Virus record (IMG/VR): IMGVR_UViG_3300035190_000444
Span: 24,586-88,585 of that record
Direction: 5' to 3' (one strand)
From: a virus
Length of the DNA stretch: 64,000 bases
Both the position numbers and the translations under genes were made by a program. The notes under the pieces were generated by a model. The model did not search any database. It was not told where the DNA came from and saw nothing but the letters and a program-made list of their open reading frames with translations. Shown here piece after piece: positions 24,672-32,703 of this stretch (positions are counted from its first letter, which is position 1; every line of letters begins with the position of its first letter).

Positions 24672-25751
24672 ATGTCAAAAGAAGAAGTAGGTACAGGTGT
24701 AAGCCAAGAAGAGTCAGTTACGCTTAATGGCGTAACAATAACAGAAGAATCACATGCTGATGTATATGCCGAAGCACACGCAGGTGCAAGTGCGGAAGTA
24801 ACTGATACAAGCGCATCAGCAGAAGCACACGCAGGTGCAAGTATTGGCGCAGAAGCCGGTGCAAGTGTTACAGTAGGTGATGTTACATTAGAAGCTGAAG
24901 CACACGCTACTGCAGAAGTTGAAGCTACTGCTGAAGCAAGTGCAGGATGGACAGGTACAGATGTAGTTGTTGAAGCTAGTGCAAGTGTTGAAGCTCGTGC
25001 TGAAGTTGGAGCAAGTGCATCAGTTGGTAATGAAGATGTTGGTACAGTTAGTGTTTCGGGTGGCGCGTATGCTGAAGCTCATGCCGGTGTTGAAGCCGAA
25101 GCATCAGTCGGGTTACATGGCGCAGAAGGACACGCAGGAGCATCAGTAGGTGCAAGTGTTGGTGTAGAAGCTAATGCAGTAGCAGAAAGCCATGGCGTGT
25201 CTGCTGAAGCAGGTGCAGGTGTTAGCATTGGATTACAAGCCGGTGCAGAAGTTGGAGGTGGTGCAACTGTACACGGCAATACCGTTAGCATAGGTGTAGA
25301 AGGTGAAATAGAGTTATTAGCTGGTGTAGAATTTAATGCTGAATTATCAGTTGATACTACTCCAGTTGTAGACGCAGTTGATCAAGCAGCATTAGAGTCA
25401 GCTCGTTTTGCGCATGAGCAAGCGGAAATTGTTGCTAAAGAAGCTCAAGAAGCTGCCCGCATTGCTAATGAAGAAGCTAATCGTATTGCAAGAGAAGCTC
25501 AAGAACAAGCAGATCGTGCAGCTAGAGAAGCACTTGAGCAAGCACAACGCGCAGCTAGAGAAGCACAAGAAGCATCTGAAAGAGCAATTAGAGAAGCACA
25601 AGAAGCATCTGAACGAGCAACTAGAGCAGCACAAGAAGCCGCAGAAAGCGCAGCTAGAGAAGCAGATCGTGTAGCTAACGAAGCTAGAGAAGCAGCCAAT
25701 CGCGCAGCAAATGAAATGAATAAAGCACTTAAAAAAGTAAAGTTCTGGTAA
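24672..25751 (+). CDS. Ala/Glu-rich repeat protein with coiled-coil C-terminus
   Basis: 359 residues, AGGAGAG site. Residues about 25-235 are degenerate repeats such as AEAHAGASAEV, ASVGASVGVEA and GNTVSIGVEGEI, alternating Ala, Gly and Glu. Residues about 245-350 are a long coiled coil (REAQEASERAIREAQEASER). Looks like an extended rod, perhaps a head-fibre or internal scaffold. A CTAAATA variant of the late motif lies about 25 bp upstream. Composition is unlike the neighbours. Function unknown. Confidence 0.6.
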   Translation: MSKEEVGTGVSQEESVTLNGVTITEESHADVYAEAHAGASAEVTDTSASAEAHAGASIGAEAGASVTVGDVTLEAEAHATAEVEATAEASAGWTGTDVVVEASASVEARAEVGASASVGNEDVGTVSVSGGAYAEAHAGVEAEASVGLHGAEGHAGASVGASVGVEANAVAESHGVSAEAGAGVSIGLQAGAEVGGGATVHGNTVSIGVEGEIELLAGVEFNAELSVDTTPVVDAVDQAALESARFAHEQAEIVAKEAQEAARIANEEANRIAREAQEQADRAAREALEQAQRAAREAQEASERAIREAQEASERATRAAQEAAESAAREADRVANEAREAANRAANEMNKALKKVKFW

Positions 25752-25753
25752 AA

Positions 25754-25766
25754 GGCCCCGCTGTAA
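25754..25766 (+). repeat. GGCCCCGCTGTAA element 5
   Basis: Immediately after the stop of the repeat-protein gene, in the longer TAAAAGGCCCCGCTGTAACAT form, 22 bp before a promoter. Confidence 0.85.
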
Positions 25767-25788
25767 CATGTATAGAGTAAACTTTCAG

Positions 25789-25817
25789 TTGACAAATTGT
25801 AAAGTTTACTTTATACT
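25789..25817 (+). promoter_or_regulatory. Sigma-70-type promoter
   Basis: -35 TTGACA 25789-25794, 17-nt spacer, -10 TATACT 25812-25817; drives 25859. Confidence 0.8.
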
Positions 25818-25858
25818 TTAATTTGTTTTAAACATTCACACAGTAAAAAGGAGAAGTT

Positions 25859-26119
25859 ATGCAAAAAATTATCTTATCTGCACTTCAATCTGGTGCAAAG
25901 ACTCCAATAGAACTTTATGACCTGTGTAGATGTGATCCATATGATTTTGCAAGGATGCTAACTGATTTAGCAGATTCTGAAAAGATCGAACGACGCATTA
26001 TCATTCCTAATCATGATCAAATATACCGCTCACTAACATTAATCCCTAATAATGTAATTGACGGATTGCCTTGGGACGCTATTCGGATAGAATACCGTTT
26101 GACAAATAAAACACACTAA
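25859..26119 (+). CDS. Winged-helix-like small protein
   Basis: 86 residues, AGGAG site. ILSALQSGAKTPIELYDLC then DPYDFARMLTDLADSEKIERR reads as helix-turn-helix plus wing, as in small DNA-binding repressors. No database support was possible. A promoter for the next gene lies inside its 3' end. Confidence 0.5.
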   Translation: MQKIILSALQSGAKTPIELYDLCRCDPYDFARMLTDLADSEKIERRIIIPNHDQIYRSLTLIPNNVIDGLPWDAIRIEYRLTNKTH

Positions 26120-26127
26120 TATATAAT
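26099..26127 (+). promoter_or_regulatory. Sigma-70-type promoter overlapping a gene end
   Basis: -35 TTGACA 26099-26104, 17-nt spacer, -10 TATAAT 26122-26127; drives the zinc-ribbon gene at 26158. Confidence 0.8.
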
Positions 26128-26157
26128 AAACACTTTACAACAACACAAGGAGTTACA

Positions 26158-26373
26158 ATGCTAATTGGAACAAATCCGCAAGGAGATAATGTAATGGTTA
26201 TTGATGATATGATTTTAAATTATTCATATTGGGATTGTGATTGCTCACATGCATATCTAAGATCAGTAAAACAACACCATTGCAATGAATGTGGAGCAGA
26301 TAGAGATGACAGCGAAGTATCTCAAGAAGCAGAAGTACAACTTTTTATCTATAACCATACCTCACAGGAGTAA
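26158..26373 (+). CDS. Small zinc-ribbon protein
   Basis: 71 residues, AAGGAG site. YWDCDCSHAY and HHCNECGADRDD give four Cys for one zinc. A paralogue with the same layout is at 41353 (YWECSCPGK...CPRCNE). Both end in an acidic helix. Role unknown, perhaps a protein or nucleic-acid adaptor. Confidence 0.65.
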   Translation: MLIGTNPQGDNVMVIDDMILNYSYWDCDCSHAYLRSVKQHHCNECGADRDDSEVSQEAEVQLFIYNHTSQE

Positions 26374-26375
26374 CT

Positions 26376-27422
26376 ATGACAGCAGAAATAACCATTTTTG
26401 ATAACGTACACGGCGATATAAAATCATTGCCATCAGACATGCAAGCTTCAGTTATTAAAGAGTTAGCTCAACAAGTACATGATAATCCTAAATTATCAAA
26501 TAAGTTTATTACATTCTTACAGACTAATCTTGATCCTGTTATGGCAGTATACGGTTATTACTATTCAATTGACGAAGGATTACTGCAGCCAACTGCTCGT
26601 AACTTTCAAACAACTATGTTATTTGAACAAGAGTTTAATCATTTAATCAAATATCTTACGCCTAGCAAAAAGGCAACACTCTATGAATCGGTTGCAGATG
26701 GAATTGGCTTAACTCAGATTGAGCTAGAACTAACTAGTCCATTCGAATTACAACCTGAAGATGAGATTGGCACTGGTACATGGGAATACGTTGAACCTGA
26801 GTTACCTGAAATCGATGATGACGATACAGCAAATCCAGCTACTACGACAATAACAAGTACTCCAGGTACTATTAAGATTCCATTAAAAGATATTCTTGAT
26901 ACTGCCGCTAAAAAGGTATTTGGTGTAGGTGTTAAAAAGACTGATGCTGAAAAAGATCAAGAACAAGATGATCGTGATGCCTACCATGTATACACTCAGT
27001 ATCTATATCAGTTCACTGGTGCATGGTTCCCTAACGACGCTCCTACTATTAATGTAGTATCGCAAAAGTTTTGGGATGAACATGAATGTATTGATGATCA
27101 ACACATTTCAGAGTACTTAGAATCGATTATTCCAGATTGGTCTAATAACTGGTGTGAAACTACGGACAGTGTATTTGAATACACTGGCGGTTCAACTAAA
27201 GCAGAAGCTATTGCTTATTTAAAAGCAACAGGGTTCTTTAAACAAAAAGAACTATTTGATGTTGAATTTAGTAAAGCAGGTATCTTACTAAGTTATCTTG
27301 AAGGTCAACCTGAAGAAGTAATTTCTAAGTTTCTCAAAGAGGCACTTACACATCTTGATGATAGCCAAATTCAAGACTTAATTCAAAAGTATGAAGACGC
27401 TTGGCACGAAGAGGATGAATAA
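26376..27422 (+). CDS. Unknown 348-residue protein
   Basis: Acidic helical N half (DMQASVIKELAQQVHDNPK; TPSKKATLYESVADG), a Thr/Pro-rich linker with DDDDTANPATTTITSTPG at about 148-165, then a C half with WFPNDAPTINVVSQKFWDEH and acidic end. No known family. Two bases after the zinc-ribbon gene, so in the same operon. Confidence 0.6.
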   Translation: MTAEITIFDNVHGDIKSLPSDMQASVIKELAQQVHDNPKLSNKFITFLQTNLDPVMAVYGYYYSIDEGLLQPTARNFQTTMLFEQEFNHLIKYLTPSKKATLYESVADGIGLTQIELELTSPFELQPEDEIGTGTWEYVEPELPEIDDDDTANPATTTITSTPGTIKIPLKDILDTAAKKVFGVGVKKTDAEKDQEQDDRDAYHVYTQYLYQFTGAWFPNDAPTINVVSQKFWDEHECIDDQHISEYLESIIPDWSNNWCETTDSVFEYTGGSTKAEAIAYLKATGFFKQKELFDVEFSKAGILLSYLEGQPEEVISKFLKEALTHLDDSQIQDLIQKYEDAWHEEDE

Positions 27423-27430
27423 ATAACTGC

Positions 27431-27459
27431 TTGCACATCCGCGTGTAGTTTGTTATAAT
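27431..27459 (+). promoter_or_regulatory. Sigma-70-type promoter, standard leader
   Basis: -35 TTGCAC 27431-27436, 17-nt spacer, -10 TATAAT 27454-27459 followed by ATGTTTTTACTTA, the leader shared by most promoters here. Drives 27492. Confidence 0.85.
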
Positions 27460-27491
27460 ATGTTTTTACTTACTAACACGCGGAGCTTACA

Positions 27492-28196
27492 GTGTTTCTT
27501 TTACTATCAACTAGCAACATCAAAACACAAAAAGGTGTTAAATTAGGATATGCTACTTATGTCTTACACTTATCACCATCTGATCTCAGTGGTGTTATCA
27601 ACACTTGCCCAAAAGCAACACTAGGTTGCAAAATAGGTTGCCTAAACACTTCAGGTCACGGCGGCATGTACACTGACATTGAAGACAGTGTAGTTCAACA
27701 AGCTCGCATACGCAAAACAAAATGGTTTGCTACCGGACGCGACAGCTTCTTAGAAGCTCTAGTGCTTGACATCCAACGCGCAATCAAACAAGCTACGAAG
27801 AAAGGTCTTATTCCTGTATTTCGCCTCAATGGCACAAGTGATCTCTCATGGGAGAAATACAAAATTAACGGTAAGAATATCTTTGAACTATTTCCAACTG
27901 TTCAATTCTACGACTACACTAAGGTGTTGCATCGTAAAGTTGGACACATCCATAACTATCATTTAACATTCTCTAGAGGCGAGTCTAATCAAGCAGAGGT
28001 TGATTATGCTATTGCTAACGGTATGAATGTTGCTTATGTATTTGATAAAACTCCAGCAACATACGATGGTATGACTGTATTTGATGGCGACGACACTGAC
28101 TTACGATTCCTTGATCCGACAGGTGTAATTGTAGGTCTTAAGGCAAAAGGTCGCGCACGTAAAGACACTAGTGGGTTTGTAATTAGAACAAAATAG
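27492..28196 (+). CDS. GP88-like phage protein
   Basis: 234 residues, GTG start after CGGAGC. CPKATLGCKIGCLNTSGHGG is a Cys cluster like that of the phage GP88 family; VFRLNGTSDLSWEKYKING and VQFYDYTKVLHR follow, then HLTFSRGESNQ. The family is common in phages and mobile elements and its function is unknown; the cysteines could bind metal. Full length. Confidence 0.65.
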   Translation: MFLLLSTSNIKTQKGVKLGYATYVLHLSPSDLSGVINTCPKATLGCKIGCLNTSGHGGMYTDIEDSVVQQARIRKTKWFATGRDSFLEALVLDIQRAIKQATKKGLIPVFRLNGTSDLSWEKYKINGKNIFELFPTVQFYDYTKVLHRKVGHIHNYHLTFSRGESNQAEVDYAIANGMNVAYVFDKTPATYDGMTVFDGDDTDLRFLDPTGVIVGLKAKGRARKDTSGFVIRTK

Positions 28197-28203
28197 GATT
28201 ATT

Positions 28204-28416
28204 ATGATTGAATCAGGAATAGGTTCTGATCATTTTCTAACATACGATGAAGCCTGGCTCTTTTGTATCACTACTACTCTCTACAATAAGTATGATTGGA
28301 GAATGATGACACGACGTGAGTTTATAGAGTATAAACCAAGAGAAAAATGGTTCGAAGTCACCGGCGTGTCGCATTTAATAGCCCAGGTACTACCAGTGAG
28401 AGATGTAAATGATTAG
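28204..28416 (+). CDS. WRxPT-family protein 12
   Basis: 70 residues. YDEAWLFCITTTLYNKYDWR then MMT instead of xPT; end LPVRDVND. Follows the GP88-like gene by 7 bp and starts cluster C. The lost Pro makes it a divergent copy. Confidence 0.7.
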   Translation: MIESGIGSDHFLTYDEAWLFCITTTLYNKYDWRMMTRREFIEYKPREKWFEVTGVSHLIAQVLPVRDVND

Positions 28417-28660
28417 AAGAGATTTAGCTTACAATACACACTTAGAATACTTAGATTATTCTAACTATAAAATGGATTGGGACAGCGCATGGTTATACTG
28501 TGCTACCTGTACATATAAAGACATGTATGATTGGCGAATGCTTACTCCATATGAATTTCGTAATGATCCATACATACACAGCTGGCATGCCGCTTCACGG
28601 AAGAATAACTTTCCAGCATTTGTATTACCAGTTCGAGATAGAGGCCCCGCTGTAACATGA
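28409..28660 (+). CDS. WRxPT-family protein 13, C-terminus altered by GGCCCC element
   Basis: 83 residues. WDSAWLYCATCTYKDMYDWR then MLT; LPVRDRGPAVT at the end. The last five codons come from the GGCCCCGCTGTAACA element (28643), so the element has inserted at, or been kept in, the 3' end of the gene. Confidence 0.7.
   Translation: MIRRDLAYNTHLEYLDYSNYKMDWDSAWLYCATCTYKDMYDWRMLTPYEFRNDPYIHSWHAASRKNNFPAFVLPVRDRGPAVT
28643..28655 (+). repeat. GGCCCCGCTGTAA element 6 (inside a gene end)
   Basis: Read as Gly-Pro-Ala-Val in member 13, followed directly by the ATGA junction with member 14. Confidence 0.85.
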
Positions 28661-28875
28661 GAATAGAAATATCACCAACAACTAATAAAGAATTTACATA
28701 CGATGAAGCAATAATGTACTGCTTTTTTCTTATTATAGACGGCAAAAAAGGATGGAGACTACCTACAAGAGAAGAATATAATTCTTCTGTCAAAATATGG
28801 GGATGGCATCAAGATGATGATAGATCATCAACATCTGATCTTTTCAAAGTAACCCCAGTGCGGGACTCTGACTAA
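28657..28875 (+). CDS. WRxPT-family protein 14
   Basis: 72 residues. YDEAIMYCFFLIIDGKKGWR then LPTREEY, GKKGW subtype; end TPVRDSD. Last gene before an internal promoter. Confidence 0.75.
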   Translation: MRIEISPTTNKEFTYDEAIMYCFFLIIDGKKGWRLPTREEYNSSVKIWGWHQDDDRSSTSDLFKVTPVRDSD

Positions 28876-28883
28876 ATTATCAT

Positions 28884-28912
28884 TTGCTTACCAATAAATA
28901 TTTTGCTATAAT
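28884..28912 (+). promoter_or_regulatory. Sigma-70-type promoter, standard leader
   Basis: -35 TTGCTT 28884-28889, 17-nt spacer, -10 TATAAT 28907-28912; drives 28949. Confidence 0.8.
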
Positions 28913-28948
28913 ATATTTTTATTTACAAACCTTACGGAGTACATAACT

Positions 28949-29155
28949 ATGGCACACGTAGAACATGGACCAAGATCCGAAAACAAAATGACTTATGATG
29001 AAGCAATAATGTATTGCTTCTGGTTCACTCACAATGGCAAGAAAGGATGGCGTCTTCCAACCTTTCATGAATTTCTAGACGGGAACTCGTGGTATAAGGA
29101 TGCTGAGATTACTAAACGCAAGTGGTACGTAAAACCTGTGAGGGACATAAAATGA
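28949..29155 (+). CDS. WRxPT-family protein 15
   Basis: 68 residues, CGGAG site. YDEAIMYCFWFTHNGKKGWR-LPT core, one of the shortest variable parts, end KPVRDIK. ATGA overlap with the next gene. Confidence 0.75.
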   Translation: MAHVEHGPRSENKMTYDEAIMYCFWFTHNGKKGWRLPTFHEFLDGNSWYKDAEITKRKWYVKPVRDIK

Positions 29156-29469
29156 ACTTTGAAATAGCACCACGCGACAAATGGTTAGCAGAAACTCCTT
29201 ACGACCAAGGAGCAATGTATTGTTTATTCCTTGAAATTGATGGAAAGAAAGGATGGCGATTGCCAACTAATGAAGAAGCTGACATGTTAGTAAACACAGT
29301 AGATCCGGGTAATGATTTTGAGAATCCCGAAGTCCTTCCAGAGTTAGAGGAGTTTAATTCCTATTGGTTTGATGCTGATCATTGGGGGTTTTGGACACAC
29401 GAAGATACAGTTGACGACTATGATCTTGACGAATTGTTTACTGCAATTCCAGTAAGGGACATAATATGA
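29152..29469 (+). CDS. WRxPT-family protein 16
   Basis: 105 residues from ATG 29152 (ATGA junction; an upstream in-frame start at 29122 is inside the previous gene). YDQGAMYCLFLEIDGKKGWR-LPT core; long acidic middle with FNSYWFDADHWGFWTHED; end IPVRDII. Confidence 0.75.
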   Translation: MNFEIAPRDKWLAETPYDQGAMYCLFLEIDGKKGWRLPTNEEADMLVNTVDPGNDFENPEVLPELEEFNSYWFDADHWGFWTHEDTVDDYDLDELFTAIPVRDII

Positions 29470-29759
29470 ACTTTGAAATAGCACCAAAAACAACGGAGAT
29501 ACAAGCCACGTGGGATGAAGCAGTTATGTATTGTTTTTTTCTTGAAATAGATGGAAAGAAAGGATGGAGACTGCCTACTAAAGAGGAATTAGATTATATC
29601 TACCATTCAAAAAATGATTTCATTGATGCCTACTACTGGTCCTCTACTGAGTACAATGGCAGCAGCGCCTGGGGTCAGGTTTTCACCAGTGGCACCCAGT
29701 TCAGCTCCAGTAAGAACGGCGGCAGCTACTACGTTAGAGCAATAAGGGACATAATATGA
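29466..29759 (+). CDS. WRxPT-family protein 17, closest to full Lcl/DUF1566 domain
   Basis: 97 residues. WDEAVMYCFFLEIDGKKGWR-LPTKEELDYIY, then YYWSSTEYNGSSAWGQVFTS and SYYVRAIRD. The YWSST...AW...VR half is the second conserved block of the Lcl_C/DUF1566 domain, mostly lost in the shorter relatives, so this member anchors the family assignment. Its 29660-29740 segment is GC-richer than its surroundings. Confidence 0.85.
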   Translation: MNFEIAPKTTEIQATWDEAVMYCFFLEIDGKKGWRLPTKEELDYIYHSKNDFIDAYYWSSTEYNGSSAWGQVFTSGTQFSSSKNGGSYYVRAIRDII

Positions 29760-29833
29760 ACTTTGAAGTCGCACCTAACGGTGCTCGAACTGATAATTGC
29801 CATATGCAAAACTTAACTGGAGAACTACGATGA
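29756..29833 (+). pseudogene. N-terminal remnant of a WRxPT-family gene
   Basis: 25 codons: MNFEVAPNGARTDNCHMQNL and a stop. The first seven residues match the MNFEIAP start of members 16 and 17, and the rest is unrelated. Linked by ATGA overlaps to members 17 and 18. Reads as a truncated copy or a recombination scar kept as a coupling peptide. Confidence 0.6.
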
Positions 29834-30306
29834 GAAAATCCCTATCACATAAAGAAATCCTAATACTAAAACTCAATAATCTTTTAGCTACTTCTGAATC
29901 ACTCGAAGACAAACTTGTAACCGAGAATAATCAATGGCAATGCCGTGCAACAGTCCTACGCAGCGATATTCAAAATTTGATTGACTATGTAGAATGGTCG
30001 GTAGAAGAGAATAGTATGAATATTGAAATAGCACCAAAATCTGCCGAGGAGTCATGTAGTTGGGATACTGCACGAACATATTGTTTATTTCTTAACTTTG
30101 ATGAAAAAACTGATTGGAGACTTCCAACAAAAGAAGAACTAAATCAAATCTATGAATCAGATAATGATTTTCGTAGTGGTCGATACTGGGCTTCTAATGA
30201 ACAAAGTGTAGATACTGCTTGGAGTCAGAGTTTTGAAAATGGTAGCAGATACCCTAACTTTAAGTTCCACGGTGGCCTCTACGTTAGACCAGTAAGGGAC
30301 TTATGA
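29830..30306 (+). CDS. WRxPT-family protein 18 fused to an N-terminal helical segment
   Basis: 158 residues from ATG 29830, which has GGAG and an ATGA junction. Residues 1-62 are helical (SHKEILILKLNNLLATSESL) and unrelated; from about residue 63 MNIEIAPKSAEE begins a normal member: DWRLPTKEELNQIY, RYWASNEQSVDTAWSQSF, YVRPVRDL. It keeps the longer Lcl-like second block. An internal start at 30016 could also make the domain alone. Confidence 0.7.
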   Translation: MRKSLSHKEILILKLNNLLATSESLEDKLVTENNQWQCRATVLRSDIQNLIDYVEWSVEENSMNIEIAPKSAEESCSWDTARTYCLFLNFDEKTDWRLPTKEELNQIYESDNDFRSGRYWASNEQSVDTAWSQSFENGSRYPNFKFHGGLYVRPVRDL

Positions 30307-30548
30307 TTATTGATTATATGATTGATCGTGCTCCGCCACGTATAGTAAACAACTATGAAGAGGCTTGGCTGTATTGCCTTACCTGTAATCATGATGGGCA
30401 TAATGATTGGAGGTTACCTACGGTAGACGAATGGCAATATTCGTCTACAACCTCAATGCCTTTAGAAGCTTATTATGAAAACAATTATTTCTTTAAAGTT
30501 GAACCGGCTATGCAGAATAAGGCAGTTCCGGTACGTGAAGTAAAATAG
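30303..30548 (+). CDS. WRxPT-family protein 19
   Basis: 81 residues. NYEEAWLYCLTCNHDGHNDW then RLPTVDEW; end VPVREVK. ATGA-type junction with member 18; last gene of cluster C. Confidence 0.75.
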   Translation: MIIDYMIDRAPPRIVNNYEEAWLYCLTCNHDGHNDWRLPTVDEWQYSSTTSMPLEAYYENNYFFKVEPAMQNKAVPVREVK

Positions 30549-30550
30549 TC

Positions 30551-30579
30551 TTTACAAATCAACAAATAATTGTTATACT
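30551..30579 (+). promoter_or_regulatory. Sigma-70-type promoter
   Basis: -35 TTTACA 30551-30556, 17-nt spacer, -10 TATACT 30574-30579; a GGCCCC element lies in the leader at 30608. Confidence 0.8.
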
Positions 30580-30607
30580 ATATTTTTTTAAACACTACAG
30601 CAAGCAA

Positions 30608-30619
30608 GGCCCCGCTGTA
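30608..30619 (+). repeat. GGCCCCGCTGTA element 7
   Basis: In the 5' leader of the gene at 30636, 17 bp before its ATG. Confidence 0.8.
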
Positions 30620-30635
30620 TATACAGGAGAATAAC

Positions 30636-31223
30636 ATGGCAACACGTAGCGCAATTGGTTATATGAGAAACGATGGTACTGTTCGGGCAGTGTACGTGCA
30701 TTGGGACGGTTACTTATCACATGTTGGTAAAACACTTATTGAGAACTATGACTTAATTGGTGTAGGCGATTTATGTGATTTAGGTGACATAAGCTCATTA
30801 GGCGAAACAATTGAAGATACTGAGTTTTACGGACGCGATCGCAACGAAGATGATATTGAAGCACATGAGTTTGCATCTGAACATGAGTTTGTAGATTGGT
30901 ATGATGATTCTGAGTTTTTCTATTTAATAAAAGATGACACATGGTATGTGTCAGAACATTGCGCAGAGTTCTTGTTACTTGCAGATCGTTTAAAAGCTAC
31001 AAAAGTTGAGTATACCGATTATATTCGCCCAGATGAAACAACAACATCCTACAGTGCAAGAGATGCAGTAGTAGCAATGGTAGCTGATGGTGTAGTTGAA
31101 CCAGTGTATATGATTAAGTTGTTACTTGATCGCATTGATCCAGAAACATTAGAAGAACTGTTGAAAGAAGAATTCAACATTGACGATATGATTCCAGAAT
31201 GTTACTTTGAGGAGAACGAATAA
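30636..31223 (+). CDS. Conserved phage protein (ATRSAIGY family)
   Basis: 195 residues from ATG 30636 (AGGAGA). MATRSAIGYMRNDGTVRAVY and HWDGYLSHVGKTLIENY form a start I recognise from many phages; the middle is acidic with EHEFVDWYDDSEFFYLIKDD. Function unknown in all cases I know. One-base overlap with the next gene. Confidence 0.65.
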   Translation: MATRSAIGYMRNDGTVRAVYVHWDGYLSHVGKTLIENYDLIGVGDLCDLGDISSLGETIEDTEFYGRDRNEDDIEAHEFASEHEFVDWYDDSEFFYLIKDDTWYVSEHCAEFLLLADRLKATKVEYTDYIRPDETTTSYSARDAVVAMVADGVVEPVYMIKLLLDRIDPETLEELLKEEFNIDDMIPECYFEENE

Positions 31224-31483
31224 TGGCAGACGCTAAAGTTAAAAAGCCAGTTGTAAAGAAACGTATTGTAGAAGTTGACAACTACAAGATTCGTATTGCC
31301 GAAACAGACTTACCTCACAATGGTAAAGTAACATTAGATGGACCTCATATGCAAGAACGTGGTCCTAATTTAGAACTTATCGTATACGCAACTGCTAACA
31401 GTGACACATATGAACCAGGTAGGCGATATGCGTGTTTCTATACACTAAAAGGTAAACGTACTGGATATTTTACAATCAATTAG
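31223..31483 (+). CDS. Unknown small basic protein
   Basis: 86 residues. Lys-rich start (ADAKVKKPVVKKR), beta-rich body (NLELIVYATANSDTYEPGRR). Coupled to the gene upstream (TAATGG). No family recognised. Confidence 0.55.
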   Translation: MADAKVKKPVVKKRIVEVDNYKIRIAETDLPHNGKVTLDGPHMQERGPNLELIVYATANSDTYEPGRRYACFYTLKGKRTGYFTIN

Positions 31484-31491
31484 GAGGCCCT

Positions 31492-31653
31492 GTGCTCAAG
31501 AGCGAAGTATTTGAAAACAATGTAATTAAGGCACTTGAAGATTACATAAATTACAACAATCAGATAACTCCTCTTAGTGAGGATTTCTTTCATCGGATTG
31601 AAGCACTGAAACAAAAAGCACAGGAGTTACAGAATGAAGCTAACAAATCATGA
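31492..31653 (+). CDS. Small helical protein, GTG start
   Basis: 53 residues, GTG start chosen because a full AGGAGG lies 6 bp upstream. Almost entirely helical (FHRIEALKQKAQELQNEA). Overlaps the next gene by 20 bp. Function unknown. Confidence 0.6.
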   Translation: MLKSEVFENNVIKALEDYINYNNQITPLSEDFFHRIEALKQKAQELQNEANKS

Positions 31654-31867
31654 TATGATTTTAGTTGCCTTACAACCATATAAAGGCCAAGAACTATCGT
31701 ATGCCAAGATAAAAGAATTAGTGTCGGCAAGATTTCCTGATTTTAACTTAGGTAGTCTCCAGCCAAATGATCATTCTCAACTTGGTAACAAGAATTGTTG
31801 CAGATGTGTAGGTTCAAATCGGCAGCTATTTATTAATCGAGGTCGTGCCACCTATCAAGTTTTATAG
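31634..31867 (+). CDS. Small HTH-like protein with Cys pair
   Basis: 77 residues. MILVALQPYKGQELSYAKIK with KELVSARFPD looks like a small winged helix; QPNDHSQLGNKNCCRCVGS and QLFINRGRATYQVL form a compact end seen in other hypothetical proteins. CAGGAG site inside the previous gene. Confidence 0.55.
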   Translation: MKLTNHDMILVALQPYKGQELSYAKIKELVSARFPDFNLGSLQPNDHSQLGNKNCCRCVGSNRQLFINRGRATYQVL

Positions 31868-31874
31868 GACTAAC

Positions 31875-32219
31875 ATGAAAATTACATTTGCAGGTTTAAA
31901 GACAACTGGTAAAGTAGATACCGTTTGGGTTGTTATTGAGTTAGGTAAACATCGACAACAAGAATGGTATTCTGATTATGTAATTGCCTGGGGCAGACGA
32001 GGCGGCAAGTTGCAATCTATGACTCGATTAGGATATTATCCACCATCGTTAGACTATAACTCTGATCGTTACAGTAGGTTTAGTACTATTGGCAAACTAA
32101 TCAATAAGAAACTTAACAAAGAGTATGAAAGTATCGATGAAACTCGGTTAGCTGAAGTATATCCAGAGTTTAAACAAGATTTAGATAAACTTGCATTTTG
32201 GGAAACATTGAAACTATGA
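31875..32219 (+). CDS. WGR-like protein, copy 1
   Basis: 114 residues from ATG 31875 (AGGA). KTTGKVDTVWVVIELG and SDYVIAWGRRGGKLQSM resemble the WGR domain found in nucleic-acid-modifying proteins; AEVYPEFKQDLDKLAFWE at the end. The next gene is a tandem paralogue. The assignment is by eye only. Confidence 0.55.
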   Translation: MKITFAGLKTTGKVDTVWVVIELGKHRQQEWYSDYVIAWGRRGGKLQSMTRLGYYPPSLDYNSDRYSRFSTIGKLINKKLNKEYESIDETRLAEVYPEFKQDLDKLAFWETLKL

Positions 32220-32629
32220 ACATAACATTTGCAAGTTTAAAGACAACTGGAAAAGTTGATACTGTGTGGGCAGTAATTAGTATGGGACAGCCATCTGACA
32301 AATCATTATTAACACGATTTTCCTCAATTAAGTTTACTGACTATATCATTGTGTGGGGTAAGCGTGGTGGCAAGCTAAGATCTATTAGAGTAATGAATGA
32401 TTATGTGTCAACAGTAAGCGACCGTGCATACGAAATCAAAGAGAAAGGTATCCCAACTCGGGCTAGTTGGATTGTAAGAACTGGGTATTGCGGTGAAGCA
32501 ATACAACGTATTCACAAAAAGCTAAAAGCCGGTTACCGTCCAGTTAGAGCTGAGAACTTAGCTGATGTATATCCTGAGTTTGAAAAAGACTTAGCGAAGA
32601 TTAACTTTTGGGAACAATTTAAAACATGA
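32216..32629 (+). CDS. WGR-like protein, copy 2
   Basis: 137 residues, ATGA overlap with copy 1. KTTGKVDTVWAVISMG, DYIIVWGKRGGKLRSI and ADVYPEFEKDLAKINFWE align with copy 1 throughout; the middle carries about 25 extra residues. A tandem duplication with divergence. Confidence 0.55.
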   Translation: MNITFASLKTTGKVDTVWAVISMGQPSDKSLLTRFSSIKFTDYIIVWGKRGGKLRSIRVMNDYVSTVSDRAYEIKEKGIPTRASWIVRTGYCGEAIQRIHKKLKAGYRPVRAENLADVYPEFEKDLAKINFWEQFKT

Positions 32630-32641
32630 GTAACAAACCAT

Positions 32642-32670
32642 TTGCACACCAGTAAGTAATTTGCTATAAT
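32642..32670 (+). promoter_or_regulatory. Sigma-70-type promoter, standard leader (duplicated)
   Basis: -35 TTGCAC 32642-32647, 17-nt spacer, -10 TATAAT 32665-32670. About 60 bp around it (from 32626) recur almost unchanged at 33181. Confidence 0.85.
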
Positions 32671-32703
32671 ATATTTTTAGTTAAACAACATTAGGAGTAC
32701 ATT

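Noticed and set aside
25398-25795. Minus-strand frames opposite the Ala/Glu repeat protein
   Set aside because: Cys/Phe-rich and Ser/Ala-rich frames are by-products of the GCA/GAA repeats on the other strand.
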